Source of the DNA: Pomacea canaliculata
Taxonomy: Eukaryota > Mollusca > Gastropoda > Architaenioglossa > Ampullariidae
DNA length: 64,000 nucleotides
Direction of reading: 5' to 3'
NCBI RefSeq assembly: GCF_003073045.1
Contig: NC_037591.1
Span: 29,352,537-29,416,536 of the forward strand
This document shows, piece after piece, positions 36,001 through 48,153 of this stretch. The translations under genes and the position numbers were made by a program. Every line of letters begins with the position of its first letter. The stretch's first letter is position 1. The notes below the pieces were generated by a model. It was not told the origin of the DNA and made no database searches. It saw nothing but the letters and a program-made list of their open reading frames with translations.

Positions 36001-39000
36001 TTGCTGTCTTTCTTTTTTTTTTTTTCTTTGCAGCCTTAGATTTCATTTCATTGTTAAAGCACATTTAAAAGCCATGTTTCTCTCACATAACTCGAGTCTG
36101 CACATCTATTATGGGTGGGAGGCTACATAACCTTGTGCAACCAAGTTTGGAGCAAATGATGGCTGTTTTAAAGCTCATTCATGCCTGTGAATGGAAAACT
36201 CCCCCTTCCCATTTAGCAAAGGTAGGCATCTTATGTCATAGGGAAGGAAAGCACTGGCCTCTGCCTTTTGGTCTTTACTCTTCTCATGGTGACACGCACA
36301 AACACAAATATGCATGCACAAAAGAGTGAAAGCTATGAAAAGAAGAGAAAGCCACCAGCTACTTAAACTATCTGTCTATGGGACTATTACATTTTATCTT
36401 AATGTGCAATTATGATTAAGTTTTTTAAATTAAAGAAAACAATACCTGTTCCTTGTTTTTCTGCATGTATTCATCACGAAGTCTCTCCAATTCGTCAATG
36501 TCTTCATGCATTTTCTGCAAATTTGAACGGAAAGTATTGATCTCTCTCTTTAAATATACACAAAAATGTAGTGGATGTGCCTACATACATGTACATCAAT
36601 TCATATACTAGTGCCATTTCACAAATGGCTTAACTACACAAGATCAAATATTTTATTTTTTCACTTTAACTACTTTCTTCGTCTTCACCTTTAATTCATA
36701 CTCTCATAACTATCTGCTTTCACTTTGAAGTCATTTGGCAGTAATACTTGATAAGACACTCTAAGATGAAGGACAAACATAAAATAAAAAAAAATGTCAA
36801 CTCACTAAGCCACGACAATCATTACCTTCATACGTTCTAAGCTGTCTTCAACATGCTTCTTAGCTTTGTGCATATGATCCATTTTGTGCCGCTGGCTTGA
36901 CAGCTTTTGTTGCAAATCAGTGACTGTCTTCTCCATGTCTGCCACTCGCTGGCGTAACTCCATGTTGGTGGCCATTAGTTCACCATTACGTGTTGAGAGG
37001 TTAGAGTTCTGTTTCTTTAACTGTTATAACATTTTTGTTATTGTCATGCAGTTTAATTTTGACAAATACGTGAAAGTGAAGCTAAACAGTGAATGAAGGA
37101 GTAGGTGTATGTGCACAAACTTGTATTACTGGATTGCTGGCAGACTACTTTTTCCAGTTAACTACTAAAATGAGGCATGAAACTACAAAGCTTCCGGTTT
37201 ATTCACATTTCAGATTACTAAAACGAGGCATGAGACTACAAAGCTTCCGGTTTAGTCATATTCTTTTTTAGGCTCGCCGAGGCTAACAGCGGAGAACTTC
37301 TCAAGAGGCTAAGCGTTGGTCTTGGCAGATAGCAATCCACCTATACACGTCCATGGTGTATGTGTGTGTGCATGCATGTGTACCTGTATGTATTCATCAG
37401 CTGACATAACCAGGTGGAAGAGAAATAGATCACTTGCCTCACTTATATCCCTGTTAATCTTGCGCCCTGATCTGTCTTGTTCTTTTTTGAGCTCATCTTT
37501 CAAAGTTTCAATTGTCTCATTTTGGCGCTTTATCTGGAGATTGAAATCATCTTGTTCTTTCAACCTTGACAAAACAGAAAGTCATCACCAAATTTTAGTT
37601 ATGAGAGGAAAAATACAAAATTAAAAACATTAATCCCTGGATTTTTCCATTGAGATTATTATTGAAAAATGTCCTGGACTTGTGCTATTTGGGGAACATC
37701 AGTGACAGGACCATCAGCTGCATACCAGCAGTGCTAGAATAAACTTTTATTTCTTTTAATAATTAAAATTAAGTAAATGTATTTAAATGTTGTGATTTCA
37801 TAGACAAGAAATGAATAAAGTTGACAGAAAATGGGCCTAGCAGTTATAGAAATGAGAGCTGCATTCTACTGAAAAATGTTCAGTAAAGTGTGTATGAAAA
37901 CTGCATGAGTATAATAAATACCTGAGGCTTTTAAGCCTCCCAATCTCAGTGTCCCTTCTTCCAAGCTCAGCCTGAAGGTTTGTCACCAGCTCTTGCAGCT
38001 GACTGTGTGAGGTCATGACTGCCTCTAGGGTGCTGGTGATCTCACGGTTCACTGCCTTTGCATCAGTCATGTTCTTTTGATGCAGCTGATTCTGCAATAG
38101 TGTAATGCAGATCCTCTAAAAACTTCTTTATCAGAAGTACAACATAAATATTCTGTAAAAGCCACTTGCCAAAACAGCTGCTCTTTGGAGAACTGAGCCT
38201 GGGTGTGTATGTTGTCAGAGGGCAAAAATAGCAGTAAAAGGATAACCTTAAGGTCACGCTTAAATGACTTTGGCACTGACATTGCCACATGGGAGGTTCC
38301 TGCCCTTAACTGTCAATCCTGGTGCATCAGCGTTATTAAAGGGGTCTGGTTAGGCACGTCTCAATGGCAGAGGAAAAATGTGCAGTGAGCACAGCTGGAG
38401 GGTTCGCACTTACCTGTCCCAAATAAATATGGGAGAACATTCCAAGCTAGGCTAGGTCTCACCAGCCATCTTCAGACCCACTGTACTCACAAATAAATTC
38501 TATAAATCATTTACCTTTGATGGATGAAAATAATAATAACAGCGCCTTAGGGTTTTCATATTAACAACAGGTAGCTCTGGTGTCCTTAAGATGAAGTCTT
38601 TAATCTTGAAAGCTATTACCTCAAAGGAACAAATGTATCATGTATACATATAAATTCATTTGATAAAACTTGCATGTGATTAATGAATAATGCAATACAA
38701 ATTGTCACCAAATTTATGACAGATTAAAAAAATGATCTGTACTCTTACTTTTGCCTGTACATTTAAATCACTGCCATTATGAGAGAGAAAGAAGGAAACA
38801 CAAGGCAGAAGCTAAATGTAATCAGAAGCTGTTTAGAGCTTAAGGGACTATTCGCACCAGGACTCTCTGACCTTTGGGGAGAGGATAGCCAAGTGGTTAA
38901 TGCGCTGGTGTTCAGACTGAGATGGCGTTGGTTCAATACCCGATTAGCACAGCAAGCTTACCCCCAGCTGGAGGGAATGGGTACCTGACTACACAGAGGG

Positions 39001-42000
39001 TCATAGAAGGTAAGGTAGCGAGGGAGAGGAGATGGGCACCGTCCTCACATAAAGCTAGCCCCAAGAAAAGTGAGGTCTCTAAAACCTCACCCCCCTCAAC
39101 GACCTGAAGCCTTTACCTTCTCTCACCTTGTGCTTTTCTCTGGATTCCAGAACCTCCAGCTGGCCCAGCACTTTGCCCATTTCTCTCTCTACTTCTTCTC
39201 TCTGCGCCTGTGTCAGCAGAAGTTCATGTTGCTTTTGCTGCAGGAGATCCTCTGTGTGACGCAGCTGGCCTTCTAAGCGTTGCATGGCCATGGACTGTTC
39301 CCCAGCTTCCTTCTGAGCTACAACACAAGTAAATATTAATTTTAAAAAAGCTCACAAGAAACTCTTTACTAAACATCTTAATTCAAATGATTCAAATAAC
39401 TTAATATCCAACAGTCATTCTAGATCCATTTTAACTAATTCTTTAATAAACTGCACTATTTCAGAAAATTCTTAATCCTAACATTTTAAAGAAAATTTCT
39501 AACTGCATCATTCCAGTACCATCATAGTTGTGAATTCAATAGGGTTTTATTTTTGTTTACAAGAAGCATTATAAGTAAATAGTAAATGTTTTTAGATCAT
39601 CTGATGATCTCAAAGCTAACATTCTCTACCTAGGATAACAGCAGACAAGAAATGTTACAGTCACCAAATTCAGTGTGTGTCATTTCCACTATATCAGATA
39701 CCCAGGATTACAATATGTTAAGTGTTCAGTGAACTCTGCAGACATGTTCACCCTTTTCATAAGGAATCTGTATTTCAGGCTGCCATTTTTTTTTTATTTT
39801 ATGTCCAAAATCTATATTTTATATGACAAAACCTCTGGTGCAGATTTCTCCATATTTTAATAAATTTTTAATAAAGAAAAATGGTATGGGTAAGCATCTC
39901 TGCTACAGCCTTCTCAGTGGATGAAGAATGTCCTTCGACCAAGGTCAGACATTGATATGTTGAAATGCACAGTCTCCTTTATTTGTTGGGTTCATGTAAT
40001 ATGCATTATCTATGAATTAGCATCTCTGCCTATTACACTGTTGTAATCAGAGTGGTGGGTTTCTTTTTGATTAATCACAGTTTTTTCAATAAAAAATTGT
40101 CACCTTCAAAAACTTGTCCTGGAGGATCTCGTTCATTTTTTTCTGCTGTACAGCGGCAGTGGATTCTACAGTAACCACAGACAGTTCCGTCTTAACCTGT
40201 GTAAGTTCTGACTGAAGTTTACCATTCTCATAAGCCAATTTATTCTTCTGCTCCAACATGTCTTTTAGGGTGGCTTCCACTTTCAGCTGTGCCATCTGAA
40301 ATGCAACAAAGATTCGAAAATACTGCAAATAATCTAAAACATTGTCACTATATCTATCCATATATTTCCATGCTATAATATTCAATGCTGGAAGGCTCTG
40401 TAAACTAGAAGATAGTATTCCCCAATGTAAAGGCCTGCTTGGGCCTGAAGCTGATAAACTTTCCCTGCCTAACCAAAATCTAAAAATCAAAAATATTTAC
40501 TGTCTTCTTTGTACCTAGAGACTAGATCCAGTCTAGATCCACTAGAGACCTACATTTTTGTCTGCCAGCAACAAGTTTAGTTATGTTGTTCCATGTCATT
40601 CCTGATCCTTCAGTTCTTTCTCAACTGATTTTTACCATGTTTCTTTTGGTTGGCTATTTTGTTAACATCGATGTTCCAGCAATTTTGGGTGGTACTTCTA
40701 TTTTTATTCTGCACACATGTCCTAGCCTTCTCCACTTTTTGCCATATTTATTCACTGGCTTTTGAGGATTTCCTTAATGATTTATCTGGGAAGGTTAAAG
40801 CAAAAAAGGAGAAGTCTGAGCTTCATGCCATGCCCTTGAACCATTTAGGTTCACTACCCCTACAGCCGTGAAGCTTTGGGACTCTTTACCTTTAACTATT
40901 CAGCAACACAGCTGGTCAAATATAGCAGAGAGAATGATTTGAAGTTTCACAGATGTGTTTACTTGTCATCTATTTTTCAGAATGCCACAAACATTTGCCT
41001 TATTTTTTATGTGCAGCATCACTTCATAGCTACCAAAGTACATGTGATAAGAAGGTTGGGTTTTATAGCTAAAGGTCAGAAATTCCCACAAGGTAAATAA
41101 AATCTTACAATTTTAATCAAAATAAATACCATTTTAAAACAACTATGACACTGACAATGAGTAAAATATGATAAGGGCTTTGTGGACTAGAGCTTCTGAT
41201 AACCTGAAAGTGCTTTCATCAGTTTGTGGGTCTTTTTTCTACAGCCCATAAAACATATCACAAGGAGGCAAGACAGTGAATTCAAATCACGAAAAAGTGA
41301 ATCAAGGTCAAACCTGCTTGTGTTCAAGGCCACTGATGCGTTCCATTAGCTGTATATTTTCAGCATCAAGCTGTCTGCATTTTACTTGTAACATGCCCAT
41401 CTCTGCATGACATTTCTCCAGTTCACCCTGCAGTCGACTTCTCTCTGCTACCAGTGTGTCTACTGTCTGATTTACCTGGGCAACAAATCAAAGCTCTAAT
41501 TTCTTCAATCTATGGCATAAGCAGCTTTCTCTTTCGTTTCCTTCCCACCAGCTCTCACAATAAAAGCAAAGAACACATCAATTTTTTTGTTATTCAGGAC
41601 CAATACCTAAGGGTTCTGTCAACATTTTTGTACAAGTAATCTCACTTCTGACATTTGTAAGTGTATTTCATTTGAAAAAATAATATTGGTTCATTTTATT
41701 CTTGTACTCCCCAATTTATCATGAAAACACATCCTACTGAAATCACAGACAAAGAAATGGTCAGAATACTCATAGTGTCAATTTGAAGTGATAAGCTATC
41801 TCAAATAATGCGGCATCAAATTATTTATAATAAAAAACTTCAAAAACTAAGCGGAAATAAAAATTGATAAGCACAGGAATAAAGAAGAACAGTGAGAAAG
41901 ATTTGGAGGTAAGGAGAAGAAGATACCTCTTCTAAAAGGTTTTCTTTATCCCTAAGAACATCTTCTTTTTCTCCCTCCAAACTCTGCAGCTGCCTTCGCA

Positions 42001-45000
42001 CATTATTTAGTTCTGTCTCCAAGCCTGTGGCTGCAGAGGTAAACTCTTTTTCTCTGCAGCACATCTGCTTCCAAGTAGTTTCCATTTGAGACTGAACCTG
42101 TTTACTGTTGAAATATATGGAGGAAAAACTACTTTCTGCAACTGTTAAAGAATACATGTTCGCTCAACTAAGAATATTGAAATAGGATTTAAAAAGTCCA
42201 GTAAGCAAAACCACTGCTTTAAAACAAGAATTTTCATCTAAAAAAACACACAGGAATTTTCAGTCAAACCATTGATAAATGCATCAAAACTAATTTGCAA
42301 AAAGTTTTAATAGCATATTCAGTCTGAACAATGTATGTTACATAGTTGCACGTAACTCCATACCCACCCAAATGACCATAATGCAATATAAAATGTCTGT
42401 CTAATGCAAGTAATGTCTTTTTTCATAATTCCTGCAAGTCAAACACAAGAATATTTCATGAGTAGAGTTTAGTCAAAAAAATAAAAGTGGACATGATACA
42501 GGTCTTCCTTTCTAAAAAATGTTAATAATATTCAGAAGTCAACTAGGTAATCTACTTGACAGAAGAAGGTAGAAGAGAGATCTGCACAAATGATGTTCAC
42601 ATACATCTGGAAGATGTACTGTTATAGCATCTTCTTGGAAAACATGAGGTGAGAAACCTTCAACAATCCTCACACTTTCATTTCCTTCAGTGGAAGGCAG
42701 TTATGCAACCTATGCTTTCCAGATCATATGATCTGATAGTAGGCACCAACAGAGAACTGCAATACTTTACCAATAGACTGACAGACAGTTAAAGAAGCTT
42801 CTCTGGATCTCGTACAGAAAACATACAACCAATGAATTTGTATGAAGAACATTCACCACACTTGTAGGACACCAGGAACCCCTCTTCACAACTGTCAAGA
42901 AGCATGGTCTGTCTTGGCCATCTGGCCCAGCAGGATACTTTGCTGAAGACAGTCATTCAAGGTACCCTGGAAGGAGGGTGACATAGGTAACCAGAGGAAG
43001 AACTGGCTTACAAATGCGAAGGAGTTGATGGGTCATCCTGTACAGGACCTGCTTACTGTAACTCAAGACAGTCCTGACTGATGGGCCTTGTCACCTGCTG
43101 CTTCTCTTCATGTGATCCCCAAAACAACTAGTACAAGTAGCAGATAACGAACAAATGTATGAATGAATAAATAGAGAAATTACAATCATGCTAATGCAAG
43201 CACTTACTTCTGCATTTTCAAATTCTGGTTCACAGTGGACAGTTCGCTGATCTGCATTTTTAGTTTATTGATTTCTTCCTCCATTGCTAAGCGTTGCTCT
43301 ATGTGGCTCTTGTCACTCTGAACACCAAGAGAGACACACACATATTTACAACAGTAATAACAGGTGTAGGGAGTGACATTATTCCTTCTGCAATAATTGC
43401 AATGACAACAAAACATTTTTAAATTTAAAAATAATACATTTTATGCATGCACCTTTATTTTTCAAGGGGAAAAAAGCATATAACTACAAAAGCAGATTGC
43501 AGAGCAATTCCATGAACACCAGTTTAGTAAATAGCAAAGTTTCTAATGGAATACTCCTGAATGATAAAATGATACTGCTCCTCAAAGAACTACAGAATTT
43601 GATTCTTGCCCCAGCTCACAGTCATTAGTAATACAAATCTTATTAAAATAAACATGAAGCTTGAAATATAAATATTCCTTATTTATTATATATTAAATAT
43701 ATACATCACTAAATAAAACATCACCTGCTGCAATGACATCAAAAACTAGATTACAAACAATAAACTTGTATTTAATGATGACTAAACAAAACCATTCTCA
43801 TTAGCACATGTTAAAATCTTGCTCTGTTTCCTTCCTGTTTTCTGTTTTCCTTCTCTCTTCAACTTGACAGTGTTAGCATTCCTATTTTTGACTAAGCTAA
43901 GAACCTGGGTGCCATGTTCAATTTGTATCCCATACTGCTAAGTGATATGCTATTACCATCTCTGATGCATTACCCACATCCAAAAGACACTACCACTAAA
44001 TTTGTTCTCTCCCTTGTCCTTTCTTGGATCGACTATTGTAACTCTTTTTGCTGGCCTTCCTGCCCCTATCATCCATATTCTCCAGCATGTTCAAAACAAC
44101 ACTGCCTATCTCATTCAATCAAAACACATTCAATATAAAGTCTACATTCTCTGTTATAAATGTCTCAGTGGCTCTGACTCCCACGTACCACCAACCCACT
44201 TCATACCTACAAACTGCCTCATTCATTCTACTTCTCTTCTGATCTTCTCAGGCTTTGTATTCATTGCACCAGACTTCTTACATCCAGTCTTACGTACCAA
44301 TTAAGGTACTTACCTTAATTACTTGTTATTATTATTATATGGCAGAATTATTTTTAACTTCTCTACTTCACAAAGCTAAGTACTCTCTAAGTGCACAATG
44401 CTTTCAGTTATGAGATACCTCAGACAACTGCTTTTGTTCAGACAAAAGTTTCTTGTTTTCTACAACAGTCTTTTCAATAGTCTGCTGTAGTTGGCCCACA
44501 TCTGCTTCCATTTTCTGTGTGTAGGCCTGAAAAGTCACAGATGATGTTTTAAGCCGGAGGCCTCTCTAGGATACCTTGTATTCCAACAAGTGGTACAGAA
44601 TCATTTGTTATAGTCTAATTCTTCTAAGAAGGTCATCAGATAACATTGCTACCATTTAATACTAAACAGCTATCATTTTGTATGAAATACTTTGCTTTGC
44701 ATACATGCATAAGAATATATGCAAATGGATGTATATGCATACACACAAGCAAGAACAAGTTGTTTACCAAAATGTCATGTAAATGAAAAATCTAGCACTG
44801 TGAAAATGCAACATGTACTCTACTGTTGTCTGCTTAGTAACTTCTATGCATCATAACAACAACTTTTACTTGTGACGCTCCCCCAGACGATAAAAGGTAC
44901 GCCCACGCACCCCTTAACCAGCTATGGGGTCAGGACTTGGAAGGTGAAAAGATGTCTCTTAATTTCATGTCATGTTGAAAGAACCACATTTGCTAGCAAA

Positions 45001-47255
45001 ATTAGAAATATAAATGAATGCTTGATCTTAGCATAATTTAAGTTTACAATGCAAGCTAATTTTCACTAATACTGATATGAGATATGAGAAACTTTCAAAA
45101 AATTACCACCTTCATGTTCCCCTTAGCACATCATGATCCCCCCCTCCCCCACTTGGGGAACATACCCAACAGGTTGAGAACCGCAGAGCTACAGCTTCAT
45201 TACCTTCTGTTTCTCCATTAAAACCTCCGTTTCTTCAAATTTCTTAATAAGCTCTGCATACTTTGACTGAAGTCTTGAAAGTTCAGCTGATGCCATTTTG
45301 CAATCTATCTGAGCTGTCTCAAAGTCACCAAGAGCTTTTTCTGGGAAAAAATTTATAAATCTTATATTAACATCGGGGCATAAACTTTTTTTAATTTAAT
45401 GAAATCTGTATTTGTAGTCTTAGATTTGTTTGCTATAATCATTTACTCTAGAAAGAATCAAAAATACACCATAAAATTGTTCACCCTTTTCAGCAATTAG
45501 TTTCTGACATGATTCCTCCGCCATTTTTCTCCGCGATAGTTCTGCCGCCAGCTCTTCAGTAAGTCTTCCGACTTCTTGTTTATAGCTGATAGCATTCGCT
45601 GTCACATTTTGAGTCTGCAAAATGCCTTACTTTGGTTCTCATTTGTACATTATCACTAGACAATAGTTTTCAAGAAACTTTTTCCACTGGATTTTTTAAC
45701 TGATTCACTAAGTTTCTTCATGCAGAGAACTTTAAAAGAAAGATCACACCCACATACCAGCATACAGCTATATCTCAAACAGAAACATAAGCTACTGCTA
45801 TGTACCTGCTTATAAAGGTATCTTCCAGCCAAGATCAATAATAAAATATTACACTCTTCATTTTGTTGAATTTCCCTTCTGGCCATAGTGAAAAAAATAA
45901 ACTACATGCTAATAACACAAAGCACTTGCCTCCTTTCTTTCACTCTCAGCAATAGATTCTGTCTCACGCACACGAGACAGTAAAGTATTGTGAGATATTT
46001 CAAGGCTTGCTCGTAAACTTGTCTCCCTAGCAACTTCCTCCTTCAATTCATTTACTCGACGCAATAGCTTCTGTTTGGTTGTGCTCAGTTCATCCACAGC
46101 TATTGCTGCTTCTGCCTGTATTTATAAAGAAACAACAAAATAAAAAGTCATACTCTGGTGTCATGTGACAGTTCATGACTTTGTGGTGAGTGTTTAAGAA
46201 AAAGAGAGGAAATGTGTGTGTTTATATGTGTACACAAAAGTGTGTGGTATGGAGGTATGTGCATGTGTGGGTTAGCATGTGACCAAGCACATTTGCACAT
46301 GTTTTGGGGGAGATCCAAATGCTTGCACAACTTAAATGTTAAAATTGTTACACTTTTTCTTTCCGTTTTTTGTTTATTTCCTCTTTTGAACCTAAAGGTT
46401 AACTTCCTTAACACTTTTTAATATAATCTTATGCAGGAAATTTTGTATCTAAGAGGTTCAAACCATAAGTCCACCCACAGAAATACCAAAGAATAAATTC
46501 TTTGAACCTTCTTAGGTTTGAACACGTAGGAGGTATACACTGAAGAGAAATGACTGAGAAGATATACTTAATCTTCCAATCAGTTTAAAATTAAAAAGCC
46601 ATCAAAACTTACACGTGCTTGGACTGCTTCTTCTAAGGCCTCTTTCAGCTGGTCAATTTCTTCTTTAGCACGTTGCCTAGCCTGCGATTCCAGAGACAGT
46701 TCTTCTTGAAGTGCTACTAAATGTCGTTTCAACCGTGCAACTTCTGTGCCCAGCTCCTGTTGCACCTGGCTAAGCTTGTCATCCAGTTCAGGTTGTTTCC
46801 ATTGGCTCTTGCCTCTGTTACCACTGCCATTGCTGTCAGTACAAGCACTGTTGCTACCACTTCCAGCAAGTCCAAGTCTTAGAGTCTGAATGATGCTCTC
46901 TAACTTACAAACTCTTGAAATAAGACCTTCTTGAGTGAAAGAACTTGGTCTGGGTTCCACCAAAGAAGACTCTGATTGAGGTCTGTCAGGGTTTGAACTC
47001 TCTGCACATTCTTTGATTTCCTTCTCTATCAGGGTGTTTGATGCATCTAAATCTTGAAAAAGAGGCTTCAGCCACCTTTGGATTTGAGTAGCCGAGATCA
47101 TTCAGCTCTTTAAGTATTCTTTCTGTGTTGCCTTCAGCTGTAGCTATGCGACGGCGGAGTACTTCATTCAGTTGTTGAGTGTGTAACAGGCTGGAGGATT
47201 TAGGAAGGGGCAGTGGGGGTATCACTGAACGTGACATGGTTATTCTGCTGTCCAT
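33017..47255 (-). CDS. CCDC150: CCDC150-like long coiled-coil protein
   Basis: Nineteen coding exons, 5' to 3': 46613-47255, 45930-46115, 45485-45614, 45204-45340, 44419-44526, 43208-43317, 41927-42104, 41314-41475, 40104-40295, 39127-39312, 37922-38091, 37438-37564 (or from 37384), 36826-37020, 36446-36514, 35808-35969, 35423-35509, 35002-35081, 34297-34405, 33017-33136. All phases agree, giving about 1,050 residues against roughly 1,100 for human CCDC150. The N-terminus (MDSR..., LLHTQQLNEVLRRRIATAE) and SRVCKLESIIQTLRL match the human protein's layout as I recall it. The rest is continuous heptad-rich coiled coil ending EIAREKIKAK. No enzyme domain or membrane segment is present; the role is unknown, perhaps centrosomal or ciliary by analogy. 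The intron after the second exon has a GC donor (GAG|GCAAGT). In the first exon the frame changes near an A5/T5 run at 47057-47061, probably an indel error. The name is fairly but not fully secure. Confidence 0.8.
33246..33416. mobile_element. MITE with 13-bp perfect terminal inverted repeats
   Basis: This 171-base element begins CAGGGCTTCTGCT and ends with its exact reverse complement, AGCAGAAGCCCTG. It is flanked on both sides by TCTTGC (33240-33245 and 33417-33422), a likely target-site duplication. The interior is rich in GGGTCCC-like palindromes and has no open frame. CAGGG ends suggest a hAT-related non-autonomous element, though hAT elements usually make 8-bp duplications. It sits in the last intron of CCDC150. 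Confidence 0.85.
37120..37345 (+). repeat. Dispersed repeat, copy 2, with internal tandem duplication
   Basis: This is the second copy of the repeat at 15350-15513. Here a block of about 53 bases (ACTAAAAYGAGGCATGA, CTACAAAGCTTCCGG) occurs twice in a row, which makes this copy longer. Both copies end TCGGCAGA and then AGCAATCCA or nearly so. It lies in an intron of CCDC150, close to the 37384/37438-37564 exon. Confidence 0.75.
38868..39112 (+). mobile_element. tRNA-derived SINE
   Basis: The element has an internal RNA polymerase III promoter: A box TAGCCAAGTGG at 38886-38896 and B box GGTTCAATACC at 38930-38940, spaced as in tRNAs. A tRNA-unrelated body follows (GGTACCTGAC, GGGAGAGGAGATGGGCACC) to about 39112. 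It is not a functional tRNA, since no acceptor stem closes. It is inserted in a CCDC150 intron and ends about 15 bases from the splice donor of the exon at 39127-39312. Confidence 0.8.
40580..41060 (+). mobile_element. Possible LINE C-terminal relic
   Basis: Around 40865-40930 one frame reads VKLWDSLPLTIQQHSW, which resembles the LWNSLPLSIR landmark near the end of many CR1/L2-type LINE reverse transcriptases. The flanks are too decayed to extend the match with confidence. It lies in a CCDC150 intron. Confidence 0.4.
42640..43165 (+). mobile_element. LINE reverse transcriptase C-terminal relic, frame-broken
   Basis: Several frames together show remnants of the end of a non-LTR reverse transcriptase ORF: a TNRLTD-like stretch near 42765, VGHQEPLFTTVKKHG near 42870, and VIQGTLEGG- and RKNWL-like pieces near 42955-43010, followed by a degraded tail. 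This order is common in LINEs of many marine invertebrates. The ORF is interrupted and the 5' part is missing. It lies in a CCDC150 intron. Confidence 0.65.
43880..44300 (+). mobile_element. CR1/L2-like LINE relic
   Basis: The LSLVLSWIDYCNSFCW segment near 44005 corresponds to the RLDYCNSLL landmark, and a second frame gives HVQNNTAYLIQSKH and YKVYILCYKCLSGS, matching the VQN...ARL and YK..LL.YK.L positions. The piece is short, 5'-truncated and broken. It lies in a CCDC150 intron, in the opposite orientation to the gene. Confidence 0.65.
44870..45195. mobile_element. Possible DNA-transposon remnant
   Basis: A GGTTGAGAACCGCAGAGCT stretch near 45172-45190 resembles the terminal sequence common in hAT-derived repeats of animals, and a C-rich block (CGCTCCCCCAGACG) lies near 44876. 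I could not pair clean terminal inverted repeats, so the boundaries are guesses. Confidence 0.3.
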
Positions 47256-48145
47256 TCATAACCACTCAACAATATGCACTAATCAAAATTACTCATCTTC
47301 ATGTCAGATGATTTTGTCAATCCTGGCTGTTAAAATTAAATAAAATCATCACACAGTTATATGTATACTTGTTTTAAAGCTTCTTCATAAAAGATCAATA
47401 TATTTAAGACTGATTTCTTTAACTTTAAGCAGCTGTGCTCCTAATTAATACATTTTAATAGCACTAATTTACCAATATAATAACGTATTGTTGACAATTG
47501 GCAGAGAATATATATCTTATGACAAAGTTATTTTAAAAATAAAAAGAGCTTTTAAATAAAAACATTTTCTATTTTGTACTAAACTAAAAATTTCGAAGTT
47601 TTCTAAAGATGCGCGAGCAATGGCTTTGCTGCCTGTTTTAGATTTCATTAATCAACAAGGGCTTTTTTAGTATTTTGTCTAGACCCGATCAAGGCGTCTG
47701 TAGCAACAATCCAAGATAAAAATGTATGTGAAACACATAGGGTTATTGACTAGGCATTGCTGGAGATATCTTTACCTCATTTCCTAGCGACGCTCAAAAA
47801 GGCTGTTTAATATTGTTAAGCTACGTGACCTGTGTGTTTATCTTGAAGAAAATCTTGAACCTGCCTCTACTTGCTGCGGCTTATATTTCTTGGCTTTTAT
47901 TGGTCATTGCCGATTTTTAATAAGCTTTAGAATTATTTCCCTTCTTTAATTTTTATTATTTTTTAAAATGTGATCAAGTCCGTTGAATAAAATGAAACAC
48001 TTTTTGTATTGTTTATTTTAAACTAAATAGTGTTTTTTTATGATACGCTACTATAAAGGAGTGAAAACGTGCGCTTCAGGGTTCGTGTGCGCATGTCTGC
48101 TGTCCCATACGCTAACATTGCTGGCAATCCAAAACAAAAGTCAAG
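47256..48145. promoter_or_regulatory. Divergent intergenic region between CCDC150 and the cysteine-synthase-like gene
   Basis: The genes start about 890 bases apart and point away from each other. No exon is visible between them, although untranslated first exons are possible. The right end carries a perfect YY1-type site that overlaps the start codon of the plus-strand gene. A shared or bidirectional promoter is likely but unproven. Confidence 0.45.
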
Positions 48146-48153
48146 ATGGCGGC
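48143..48153 (+). promoter_or_regulatory. YY1-type site overlapping the start codon
   Basis: AAGATGGCGGC matches the YY1 consensus exactly and contains the initiator ATG (48146-48148) of the cysteine-synthase-like gene. YY1 sites just downstream of the transcription start, often over the first ATG, are known in animal housekeeping genes. Confidence 0.5.

Noticed and set aside
38881-38945. Candidate functional tRNA gene
   Set aside because: A and B boxes are present, but no acceptor stem or proper 3' end forms and a SINE body follows.
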